From assembly GCA_030620895.1 (NCBI GenBank), contig JAUXIU010000008.1:1-14508 (forward strand): a stretch of DNA of 14,508 nucleotides, read 5' to 3'. The translations under genes were made by a program, and so were the position numbers. The number at the start of each line of letters is the position of its first letter. The first letter of the stretch is position 1. The notes beneath the pieces are model-generated. The model searched no databases, had not been told where the DNA came from, and saw only the letters and a list, made by a program, of their open reading frames with translations. Positions 1 to 5,943 of the stretch are shown in pieces. The stretch is from Deltaproteobacteria bacterium (GTDB taxonomy: Bacteria; Desulfobacterota; GWC2-55-46; S146-70; JAUXIU01).

Positions 1-2
1 GC

Positions 3-1193
3 AGAGAAGCGCATCAGCTGGTGAAACTATGTGAGAGTTTGAGTTGGGCAAATCCTCTCTCCGGAGCTCTTCTGGCAGGATGGTGTATTATCGCTCCGGT
101 GTGCGGAATGCTGGATTGGCGACCGCATATCTGGTTGACTGGCGCATCCGGGACCGGAAAGTCTACTGTTATAAAAGATATATGTAGGCTTGTTATGGGC
201 AAGCTCTTGATAGTAATGCAGGGGCATACTACCGAAGCAGGGATAAGGCAGAGGCTTAAGCGAGATGCCTTGCCGGTGATATTCGATGAGGCTGAGTCTG
301 AGAATAAACTTGCTATACAAAGAATGCAGAATGTTCTGAGCCTGGCCAGGGTATCAAGCAGTGGTGGGGAGGTTGCGAAAGGGACTACAGATGGGCACGG
401 CCAGATATATACTTTAAGATCTTGTTTTCTCTTCTCCTCTGTAAATGTATCTATAAGTGAATATGCGGATGACTCCAGGATATCAAGGCTTACTTTAAAA
501 ATGGATATGAGAGATAATTCTGATAACTATTACGAGGAACTCAAGATAAAGATGTATGAGACATTCACAAAGGAATACTCGGAGAAATTGTTAGCTCGGA
601 CAATGAAGAACCTCACTACATTGAGAAACAATTGTGCGACATTCATAAAGGCAGCTTCAGTGGTGCTTAAGAGCCGAAGGATAGCAGACCAGATAGGCAC
701 CATCCTTGCCGGCACGTTCCTTTGTTATTCAACGAGGGAGATATCTTTAGAAGAGGCCGTTAAATGGATCAAGAAACAGGACTGGGGAGATCATACCACC
801 ATCAATGCCAAACGTGACGAAGACAGACTTATCGATAGGATAGCTACATTGCCTATTAGGGTAGACACAAGCAAGGGAATAGTACAATCAACCATTGGTG
901 AGCTTATCATGGTAAGTTGGAGAGGTCATGGCACAGACACGGGTGGGATAGATCTCGAACAAGCGGAGAGGCATTTGCGAAGAATAGGTATCAAGGTTGA
1001 CGATGAATGGATATACATTGCCAACAAGAGCGATCCGCTTAAAGCTTTATTAAAAGACACGCCCTGGGCATCAGAGTGGGCGCGACCATTGAAAGATACA
1101 TATAGGGCTGAGTCATCAGACAATATAGTCTATTTCGCACCAGGCATCAAGACGAGAGCAACGAAGGTGCCGATTAAATTATTTATGGAGTGA
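3..1193 (+). CDS. Phage primase/helicase-type P-loop ATPase (DUF927-like), 5' end cut off
   Basis: The frame is open to the left edge, so the gene begins outside the window. The GTG at 21 has no ribosome binding site, and a Walker A only 41 residues in would leave no room for the usual N-terminal region. Counting from that GTG, a Walker A (GASGTGKST, residues 41-49) follows the segment WRPHIWLT, and a Walker B (VIFDEAE, D89-E90) follows about 40 residues later. A downstream stretch, FLFSSVNVSI, looks like a sensor-1 strand, and DDSRISRL may hold an arginine finger. This arrangement matches the helicase half of phage and plasmid replication proteins related to DUF927/primase-helicases, which unwind DNA at the fork. 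The C-terminal 130 residues look like a winged-helix region but I cannot assign it. A methyltransferase gene follows after 13 bases. The ATPase class is fairly sure; the primase link is inferred from family context. Confidence 0.75.
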   Translation, partial: REAHQLVKLCESLSWANPLSGALLAGWCIIAPVCGMLDWRPHIWLTGASGTGKSTVIKDICRLVMGKLLIVMQGHTTEAGIRQRLKRDALPVIFDEAESENKLAIQRMQNVLSLARVSSSGGEVAKGTTDGHGQIYTLRSCFLFSSVNVSISEYADDSRISRLTLKMDMRDNSDNYYEELKIKMYETFTKEYSEKLLARTMKNLTTLRNNCATFIKAASVVLKSRRIADQIGTILAGTFLCYSTREISLEEAVKWIKKQDWGDHTTINAKRDEDRLIDRIATLPIRVDTSKGIVQSTIGELIMVSWRGHGTDTGGIDLEQAERHLRRIGIKVDDEWIYIANKSDPLKALLKDTPWASEWARPLKDTYRAESSDNIVYFAPGIKTRATKVPIKLFME

Positions 1194-1206
1194 TGGGTGG
1201 ATAAGG

Positions 1207-1992
1207 ATGAAAGAATTAAGTTTATATACAGGCATAGGGGGTGGGGTATTAGGAACAAAACTGCTTGGTTGGAGAACAATAGGATACGTTGAGATAAATG
1301 ACTACTGCCAAAAAATCATCACGCAGAGAATTAAAGATGGAATCCTTGACAAAGCTCCGATATTCAGCGATATCCAAGTATTCATTAATGAAGGGTACGC
1401 CGAAGCATATAAGGGAATGGTTGATATTATTACGGCAGGATTCCCTTGCCAACCCTTCTCAGTTGCGGGGAAACAACAAGGAGAGAAGGACCATCGTAAC
1501 ATGTGGTTTGAAACATGGGAATGTATTCGCATCATACGACCACGGTACGTCTTCTTGGAGAACGTCCCAAATCTCCTTACTCACAAATACGTTCAGCGAA
1601 TATTCGGAGACTTGGTCGAAGGCGGGTATTGTATGCAGTGGCGTTGCTTATCGGCAGCTGAAGTGGGAGCACCCCATTTCAGAAATAGGATATGGATTAT
1701 TGGATTCAACTCCGACTGTAGTCATGCCAGCAGAAAAGGAAAATCCCAACAAGAGAATATACAAACTCCCGAGCGGAAGACAAAGGAAATTATCCAAAAC
1801 AGGTACGGATGGAAGCCTGAATTGGACACAATTGATGTTGCACAAAGGTTTCATTCCTACGATGGAGCTTTGCGAATATTATATGGGATTCCCAATAGGA
1901 TGGACAGAACTAAAGCCCTTGGGAACGGACAAGTTCCGAAAGTGGTTCAAACGGTTTGGAAACTAGCCAACATCCAGAAACAACTACTTTAA
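1207..1992 (+). CDS. C5-cytosine DNA methyltransferase (orphan, short, phage type)
   Basis: The protein should transfer a methyl group from S-adenosylmethionine to carbon 5 of cytosine in DNA. Family motifs occur in order: motif I LSLYTGIGGG (residues 4-13), motif IV GFPCQPFS (78-85, catalytic C81), motif VI ENVP (118-121), motif VIII VGAPHFRNRIWIIG (153-166) and motif X ALGNGQVP (237-244). Length is 261 residues, below the usual 300-420, because the target-recognition part between motifs VIII and X is only about 70 residues. The ATG at 1207 is chosen because GGTGG at 1196-1200 lies six bases upstream. No restriction enzyme partner is visible; the neighbour on the other strand is a VRR-NUC nuclease whose stop overlaps this gene's end by nine bases. 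Such orphan enzymes usually protect phage DNA from host restriction. A second coding-like frame runs inside this gene (see the next entry). Confidence 0.9.
   Translation: MKELSLYTGIGGGVLGTKLLGWRTIGYVEINDYCQKIITQRIKDGILDKAPIFSDIQVFINEGYAEAYKGMVDIITAGFPCQPFSVAGKQQGEKDHRNMWFETWECIRIIRPRYVFLENVPNLLTHKYVQRIFGDLVEGGYCMQWRCLSAAEVGAPHFRNRIWIIGFNSDCSHASRKGKSQQENIQTPERKTKEIIQNRYGWKPELDTIDVAQRFHSYDGALRILYGIPNRMDRTKALGNGQVPKVVQTVWKLANIQKQLL
1298..1966 (+). CDS. Overprinted frame nested in the methyltransferase gene, resembling phage 'GFPIGWT' proteins
   Basis: This 222-codon frame is shifted +1 relative to the methyltransferase and lies entirely within it. It is not an arbitrary shadow in appearance: residues 85-116 (TSSWRTSQISLL, then FSEYSETWSKAGIVCSG), residues 124-140 (EHPISEIGYGLLDSTPT) and residues 191-215 (ending MGFPIGWTELKPLGTDKF) look like a protein type I recall from phage genomes, with motifs of the form 'FSETWPKSG', 'GLWPTPT' and 'WVEWLMGFPIGWTDL', often labelled methyltransferase-associated or hypothetical. 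The ATG at 1298 has only a weak upstream GAGA; ATGs at 1337 and 1388 are alternatives, and all recognisable motifs lie after residue 80. It may be a truly translated second gene, or a shadow whose sequence is forced by conserved methyltransferase motifs. The family match is from memory and unverified. Function unknown. Confidence 0.4.
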   Translation: MTTAKKSSRRELKMESLTKLRYSAISKYSLMKGTPKHIREWLILLRQDSLANPSQLRGNNKERRTIVTCGLKHGNVFASYDHGTSSWRTSQISLLTNTFSEYSETWSKAGIVCSGVAYRQLKWEHPISEIGYGLLDSTPTVVMPAEKENPNKRIYKLPSGRQRKLSKTGTDGSLNWTQLMLHKGFIPTMELCEYYMGFPIGWTELKPLGTDKFRKWFKRFGN

Positions 1993-2295
1993 CACCAACC
2001 ACTCAGCCTCTTCTACCGAATGACATACACCAGCAATGCCACCATTTATCTCGATCGCTCTAAGAAATTTCTGTTGATCCTTGGTGAGTTTTTTGCCAGG
2101 AAGCTTAACCTCGATCGCAATAAACCTACCCTGGGGTGTAATGCCGATTATATCTGAAGAGCCCACACATAATCCGTACTTGATGAGACGCCCTTCTCTG
2201 TCTCTTAGAGCTCCCGTGTTGTTGCGCCAATTTAATATCCCCATCTCAGAAAGCTTGAGACGGATGGCGTTTAGGAGTGCTTGCTCAGGGGTCAT
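1984..2295 (-). CDS. VRR-NUC domain nuclease
   Basis: A 103-residue protein that is essentially one VRR-NUC domain, a small PD-(D/E)xK nuclease fold common in phages and thought to cut branched or structured DNA. Visible active-site pieces are GSSDIIGI with D48, the IEVK strand with E62 and K64, and the TKDQQKFL helix with Q74-Q75, followed by GGIAGV. This order matches the family closely. It is the last gene of the leftward operon. Its ATG has no clear ribosome binding site, but it overlaps the end of the preceding gene by 11 bases, so translational coupling is likely. Its stop overlaps the end of the convergent methyltransferase gene. VRR-NUC genes often sit beside superfamily 2 helicases in phages, as here. 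Confidence 0.88.
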   Translation of the reverse strand: MTPEQALLNAIRLKLSEMGILNWRNNTGALRDREGRLIKYGLCVGSSDIIGITPQGRFIAIEVKLPGKKLTKDQQKFLRAIEINGGIAGVCHSVEEAEWLVLK

Positions 2296-2515
2296 TGTAT
2301 TTTATGCTGGGAAGTTTTAATCCACAAAACGGACAATATGTTATACCAGTACCGTATTCGCCATTGTCTGCGAACCATGTTTTCTTTTCATGATAATATA
2401 TAATAGCATCAATGGCCCTTCCATGCCCCACCCACTGCTCGGCAATTTCTCTTTTGCATTTATGTTCCGTGAACCATATTTCACCAGAATCTCTATGATT
2501 GGTTACAATACTCAC
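2285..2515 (-). CDS. Small phage protein with one CxxC knuckle
   Basis: A 76-residue protein that I cannot name. It starts with GTG, which shares a GTGA with the stop of the helicase gene and follows a strong purine-rich site (GAGGAGGAGGGT) inside that gene's end. The C-terminal part reads TYCPFCGLKLP, a single CPxCG knuckle of the kind that binds zinc in small phage proteins, sometimes as a dimer. The middle is rich in aromatic and charged residues (DAIIYYHEKKTWFADNGEYG) and has no membrane segment. Its position between a helicase and a VRR-NUC nuclease suggests a DNA-processing accessory role, but this is only inferred from context. Confidence 0.7.
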   Translation of the reverse strand: MSIVTNHRDSGEIWFTEHKCKREIAEQWVGHGRAIDAIIYYHEKKTWFADNGEYGTGITYCPFCGLKLPSIKYNDP

Positions 2516-3882
2516 ACCCTCCTCCTCTTCTCTCTTGATTTCATCACATAATAAGCCCAGCCATGGGGATTAGAATACCCTCTGGCATGAGCCAAACTCA
2601 CCAGGTCCTCTTTATCCTTACAAGCAGACTGCTCTCGATATCTTTTCCTTCTTAATCTTTCCTTGTCAAGTTCTACTAGCTGGCCATCTACAACCTCTAC
2701 CTCTCTATACTGAATCTGGTATACAAAGCCACACTCAGGGCATACAGGAAGTGGAGCATGAACATGATAGCACTGAGGGCATTCCCTTATGCTGACTTCC
2801 TTCTCTGCCTTAGACTCTCTTCTCTTCTTTGCTCCCTCAAGAGACCATTCTCTCTCATCATCAGGAAGACCATGGCGCGCTGCATTCCCTGCATGATCGA
2901 GAATCAACGCAAATTTCTTGCCAGACCTGAGACTACGTCCTACCTGCTGCAGATAGAGTGCTAGTGATTGTGTTGGCCTCAAGAGGATCGCCACCTCTAT
3001 TGCCGGCAAGTCAAATCCCTCATTAATGATCTCGACATTACATATTACCTCTATCCGCCCAGACCTGAATCCGTCAATTGCCATCTTACGATCAAATCTG
3101 TTCATCTTACCATCGATGTGGACAGCTATAACTCCGGCCGCTTTAAACTGCTCGGCCACATGCTTGGAGTGTTTGATAGATACACAGAATACCGCAGCTC
3201 TCTTCCCTCTCGCAAGTTGTAAGTAATGACTGATAGCATCACCTGTTATTGTGCCGGCCTCCATGACTTCTGCGAGCTCGCTTGTCTGGTAATCACCCAT
3301 CCTCTTATGTACTCCAGTGAGATCCGGTTTTGCTGGCGCGAAGATCTTATAGTCAGAGAGCCAGCCATCCTGTATTAAGCTGGCCATGGAAGGTCCGCTT
3401 ACAATGTCCTTAAACCACGCCCCCAGTCCCTTGCCATCGAGCCGTTCAGGGGTAGCTGTAAGACCTACATGAAAAGAGTCCTTATATCTACCATGAACGC
3501 CAGCCCATCCTCTAGCAGCTACATGATGCGCCTCATCCCATATACAAAACTTTGGCATTGGTATTCTGTCAAGACGGGAGATCAATGTACCTACTGAGCA
3601 TAATTGCACATTAGGGTAAGGGTCCGGTCGCCGGCCGGCAGCAATAAAACCAAACGATATACCTACCTCTTTAAATGTCTCCTCTGTTTGATCTAAGAGT
3701 TCTTGCCGATGGCAGATAAAGTAAGATCTAAATCCTCTCTCGGCCGCAGTGCCTATCATCCTGGCAGACAAGACGGTCTTGCCAGATCCGGTGGGTGCCT
3801 GGATAAGGATAGACTTGTGAGCCATGAGTGACTTGCGAGCTCTGTCGATTATATCTTCCTGGTAGGGGCGGAGTCGAATCAT
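2512..3882 (-). CDS. Superfamily 2 DEAD/DEAH-type helicase with C-terminal zinc ribbon
   Basis: A 456-residue ATP-dependent DNA or RNA helicase. In order: a Q-motif-like RPYQ (5-8), Walker A APTGSGKT (29-36), DEAH box WDEAHH (115-120), motif III TATP (142-145), a second RecA-like domain with NEGFDLP (287-293), and motif VI QQVGRSLR (312-319). After the core, C368, C371, C381 and C384 form a CxxC-CxxC pair spaced for a zinc ribbon. The layout fits the ResIII/Helicase_C group found in many phages, where such enzymes are proposed to help replication or recombination. Its start overlaps the radical SAM stop as ATGA, and its stop overlaps the next gene as GTGA, so it is in the middle of the leftward operon. 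Family assignment is firm; the exact substrate is unknown. Confidence 0.93.
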   Translation of the reverse strand: MIRLRPYQEDIIDRARKSLMAHKSILIQAPTGSGKTVLSARMIGTAAERGFRSYFICHRQELLDQTEETFKEVGISFGFIAAGRRPDPYPNVQLCSVGTLISRLDRIPMPKFCIWDEAHHVAARGWAGVHGRYKDSFHVGLTATPERLDGKGLGAWFKDIVSGPSMASLIQDGWLSDYKIFAPAKPDLTGVHKRMGDYQTSELAEVMEAGTITGDAISHYLQLARGKRAAVFCVSIKHSKHVAEQFKAAGVIAVHIDGKMNRFDRKMAIDGFRSGRIEVICNVEIINEGFDLPAIEVAILLRPTQSLALYLQQVGRSLRSGKKFALILDHAGNAARHGLPDDEREWSLEGAKKRRESKAEKEVSIRECPQCYHVHAPLPVCPECGFVYQIQYREVEVVDGQLVELDKERLRRKRYREQSACKDKEDLVSLAHARGYSNPHGWAYYVMKSREKRRRV

Positions 3883-4724
3883 CTATAATCTTCCCAGGAA
3901 ACCGTATAAAATGTAGCCTTATGGTTTACCCACCTTGCAAACCTTCTCTGGTATTTATCCTTCTTGTCATAAGGCATTACAAAGGGCTTTACGCCCAATC
4001 CTCTTAACTTCTCGATCCTATACATATCTTCCTCTTTTGTGGTTTTATAACCTATTAATACATAAGACATAATATTCCGAGGTCGTATCCCTGCCTCAAA
4101 CATAATTTCAAGCCCTTTTATGATTATTTTTTCTTCTTTTATATTGTCCCAAGCTGTATGTATCTGCTTCCAGATCCTCACATCTCTTAGTTCGTTGGCA
4201 ATCTCAGGGGTCATTAGGCGTAAATCCAAACCTTGAGCGAAGTTTATCTGTGCCTTTGTCTCTTTGAGTTCCTTCAATATTTCCATACAATCAGGATGTG
4301 CTGTAAGATTATTGTCTAATAGCATTATTCGAGCCTGACCGTTCCAGAAGGATAATGGGTTTGATACACGCCTAATCATTCCTTCCTTCTCCGGTACAAC
4401 ACAGAATTTACATTTACGAATACAACCCCTCGTGATAAAACCAATAGCGTAATCGCAACGATACAGTTCATAATCTGGATAAATTGATTCGATCTCATCT
4501 GGAAGGATTGTTGTAAGGTCAAACCCTGTGCCACCACTTACACATCCCTCTGGAAGATCTGGCGTATTGGTAAAATCAAATACCTTGGAAGCATATACTT
4601 TGTCGTATTTCCAAAGGGGCATATAAAACTCAACCTCATCTCCCTGGGTTTTGTGCCATGCTGAAATTTTCATAAGAGCAAGGTTGGGGATCTTGGAATC
4701 CACATCAATTAAGCCGATTATCAT
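3879..4724 (-). CDS. Radical SAM protein
   Basis: A 281-residue protein with the radical SAM signature CIRKCKFC (C101, C105, C108: CxxxCxxC), which holds a 4Fe-4S cluster that cleaves S-adenosylmethionine to a radical. After it come strand-like segments IMLLDNNLT and INFAQGLDLRL and a later GIRPRNIMSYVLIGY, as in the TIM-barrel of the family. The first 90 residues (IIGLIDVDSKIPNLALMK, then HKTQGDEVEFY) resemble the B12-binding-like N-terminal domain of the B12/radical SAM group, although no clear cobalamin-binding DxHxxG motif is seen. The gene has a GGAGAGGAG site directly before its ATG and shares ATGA overlaps with both neighbours. Its substrate is unknown. Modification of a nucleic acid or protein during infection would fit the operon, but this is inferred. 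Confidence 0.88.
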   Translation of the reverse strand: MIIGLIDVDSKIPNLALMKISAWHKTQGDEVEFYMPLWKYDKVYASKVFDFTNTPDLPEGCVSGGTGFDLTTILPDEIESIYPDYELYRCDYAIGFITRGCIRKCKFCVVPEKEGMIRRVSNPLSFWNGQARIMLLDNNLTAHPDCMEILKELKETKAQINFAQGLDLRLMTPEIANELRDVRIWKQIHTAWDNIKEEKIIIKGLEIMFEAGIRPRNIMSYVLIGYKTTKEEDMYRIEKLRGLGVKPFVMPYDKKDKYQRRFARWVNHKATFYTVSWEDYR

Positions 4725-5266
4725 CTCCTCTCCGGCAAGAAATCCGTTGCCTTGACCTTATTACTCAATCCCATTATCACATCCCAGTAGATCATTGGTA
4801 TGTTGCCATTAGTACCACTCCTCTCCCGTGGGTAATTCCATCGATGGACTGTACTCTGGTCTATACCGAGCTTGTCGGCCAGTTCCTGGGGCTTCATCTT
4901 GAGCTTTTTAAGGACTTTCTTTATTGGTGTCATGTAAGATATTTTCACCTCCTGTTTGTTTATTGTTATTGTTCTCGTTGTTTTTTGTAAGCGTTTCTCT
5001 TTTTTGCTTATATAGTCTCTCATATTATCCTTTTGAGTTCCAAGAAAAAGATGGTCTGGATTTACACAAGGGGGGTTATCGCAATGATGGCAGATGCACA
5101 ATCCTTTAGGGATTGGGCCTATATAAATTAAATAGGATGCACGATGGGCACCCATTTGTCTGCCCTGAAAACAAATCTGTCCATAACCCTTCGTATCTCT
5201 TCCTCCTCGCCAATTCCAACAACCTGTATTTTCATCTATTTTATATTGACTGTGAAATTTTCTCAT
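4721..5266 (-). CDS. HNH endonuclease fused to a Cro-like helix-turn-helix domain
   Basis: A 181-residue two-domain protein. Residues 14-85 are an HNH nuclease: GCWNWRGGRDTKGYG, then AHRASYLIYIG, then the core CHHCDNPPCVNPDHLFLGT, where H60-H61 and H72 are candidate metal or catalytic ligands and the cysteines may bind zinc. Residues 112-181 form a helix-turn-helix unit (KPQELADKLGIDQSTVHRW) like small phage repressors. A linker rich in K, R and T joins them. The HTH part begins at an internal ATG (4933) with a strong Shine-Dalgarno 11 bases upstream, so it may also be made alone as a 70-residue protein. It is the first gene of the leftward operon, facing the divergent promoter region, which suits an autoregulator. 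The ATG at 5266 has no ribosome binding site; the transcript may be nearly leaderless. Confidence 0.85.
   Translation of the reverse strand: MRKFHSQYKIDENTGCWNWRGGRDTKGYGQICFQGRQMGAHRASYLIYIGPIPKGLCICHHCDNPPCVNPDHLFLGTQKDNMRDYISKKEKRLQKTTRTITINKQEVKISYMTPIKKVLKKLKMKPQELADKLGIDQSTVHRWNYPRERSGTNGNIPMIYWDVIMGLSNKVKATDFLPERR
4931..4953 (-). promoter_or_regulatory. Internal ribosome binding site and start for the HTH domain alone
   Basis: On the minus strand the sequence AGGAGGTGA (forward 4945-4953) is a nine-base complement of the 16S rRNA tail. It is followed after 11 bases by an in-frame ATG (4931-4933) that begins MTPIKKVLKK, exactly at the start of the helix-turn-helix unit. The spacing from GGAGG is 14 bases, longer than ideal. 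The site lies inside the coding sequence of the HNH-HTH fusion. It suggests either a second, short HTH product or the relic of a stand-alone repressor gene to which the HNH domain was joined. Confidence 0.5.
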
Positions 5267-5273
5267 GTTTGCT

Positions 5274-5302
5274 ATATTAGCATTATTTTTTATTCAATGC
5301 AA
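5274..5302 (-). promoter_or_regulatory. Leftward promoter of the HNH-HTH operon
   Basis: Read on the minus strand, a weak -35 (TTGCAT, forward 5297-5302) is followed by a 17-base spacer and an extended -10, TGC-TAATAT (hexamer forward 5274-5279). Transcription would start about at 5268, one or two bases before the ATG at 5266. There is no ribosome binding site in that gap, so the first gene may be read from a leaderless message. Assignment rests on the extended -10 and spacing only. Confidence 0.45.
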
Positions 5303-5310
5303 GTTTTTTC

Positions 5311-5339
5311 TTGACTACTTTTAAAAGTTGTGCAATAAT
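5311..5339 (+). promoter_or_regulatory. Rightward sigma-70 type promoter of the recombination operon
   Basis: TTGACT (5311-5316) and AATAAT (5334-5339) are separated by exactly 17 bases and each matches the sigma-70 consensus at five of six positions. The expected start near 5346 leaves about 23 bases of leader carrying AAGGAGG (5353-5359) before the ATG at 5369. It lies back-to-back with the leftward promoter; the two -35 elements are eight bases apart. Confidence 0.65.
5317..5328. promoter_or_regulatory. Perfect 12-bp palindrome between -35 and -10, candidate operator
   Basis: ACTTTTAAAAGT reads the same on both strands. It occupies the first 12 bases of the 17-base spacer of the rightward promoter, where a bound dimer would block RNA polymerase. 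The likely ligand is the helix-turn-helix protein encoded by the adjacent leftward gene. I did not notice another copy in the window. An AT-rich 12-mer palindrome can arise by chance, so location is the main support. Confidence 0.4.
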
Positions 5340-5368
5340 TGAAACATCTAATAAGGAGGCCAACAACC

Positions 5369-5659
5369 ATGATAGAATTCACGTACGACCTAGCAGGGAT
5401 CGAGTTGCATGTTCAAGCAACCGTAATGCCACCAAGCACAGGCGGATGGAAAGAAGAGCCACCCGAAGCATACCAGGCAGAGATTGAATGTGTGTGGGTA
5501 GAGAAAGCAGGAATACCAAAAACAACTGGTACCTGTAGGTCACTATGCGTGGAGAATCAACCTGTCGATTACGACTCCCTCTCCCACAAAGGCACTGGCC
5601 TGGAGGAACTACTCATGGACAAAGCTATAGAGGAGTACAAGAGAGAGGTGGAAGGATGA
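5369..5659 (+). CDS. Hypothetical protein, first gene of the rightward operon
   Basis: A 96-residue protein of unknown function. The start is set at the ATG at 5369, which has AAGGAGG (5353-5359) nine bases upstream; the TTG 30 bases earlier lies within the promoter and should be ignored. The sequence begins with MIEFTYDLAGIELHVQATV, consistent with beta strands, has a proline-rich turn (MPPSTGGWKEEPPEAY), a central pair of cysteines and an acidic C-terminal helix. There is no signal or membrane segment. The stop overlaps the next start as ATGA. Many early phage operons begin with such small proteins; no role can be given. Confidence 0.75.
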   Translation: MIEFTYDLAGIELHVQATVMPPSTGGWKEEPPEAYQAEIECVWVEKAGIPKTTGTCRSLCVENQPVDYDSLSHKGTGLEELLMDKAIEEYKREVEG

Positions 5660-5943
5660 TAGATCCCATAAAGGCAAGAAAGTTTATGGAGAAAAAGGGA
5701 TTGCTTGACACCATAGGTGAAAAAACTCCCTATAAAGATAAAACAGGTAAAGATATCTTTGTAGGAGATCTGGTTGATTTTTATTTTTCCACTCATCCTA
5801 TTTGTATTGACCACACATTGATGGAAGATATTGTTATGAGGTATAATGATAAGTATTATTTTGTCGATCCTGAATATGGAGGAGGTTTTGCGTGGAGATA
5901 TGCATCTAATTGTAAGATAAAAGGTACTCTTAGGAGGCAATAA
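5656..5943 (+). CDS. Small YopX-like phage protein
   Basis: A 95-residue protein starting at the ATG at 5656, which overlaps the previous stop (ATGA) and follows the purine-rich GAGAGGTGGAAGG. A longer frame extends 37 codons upstream to a GTG at 5545, but that extension is only the other frame of the preceding gene. Residues 22-36 (YKDKTGKDIFVGDLV) resemble the 'DKNGKEIYEGDIV' core of YopX-domain proteins, which form a small beta barrel and are common in phage early regions; their function is unknown. The C-terminal part is rich in tyrosine and glycine (VDPEYGGGFAWRY). The stop TAA overlaps the next ATG by one base. Confidence 0.7.
   Translation: MIDPIKARKFMEKKGLLDTIGEKTPYKDKTGKDIFVGDLVDFYFSTHPICIDHTLMEDIVMRYNDKYYFVDPEYGGGFAWRYASNCKIKGTLRRQ

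Noticed and set aside
1984..2295. A restriction enzyme partner for the methyltransferase
   Set aside because: The nuclease has the compact VRR-NUC pattern seen beside phage helicases, is on the opposite strand at the end of another operon, and has no target-recognition domain.
2758..3226. Plus-strand frames opposite the helicase gene
   Set aside because: They are antisense to conserved helicase motifs, have no ribosome binding sites and show no recognisable domain.
5339..5368. A TTG start ten codons before the first rightward gene
   Set aside because: It lies at the edge of the -10 element and would be at or before the transcript start; the ATG at 5369 has AAGGAGG at good spacing.
5545..5655. 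A 37-codon N-terminal extension of the YopX-like protein
   Set aside because: It is the alternate frame of the preceding gene, arginine- and proline-rich without strand or helix pattern; the ATG at 5656 has a purine-rich site and the ATGA overlap typical of this genome.
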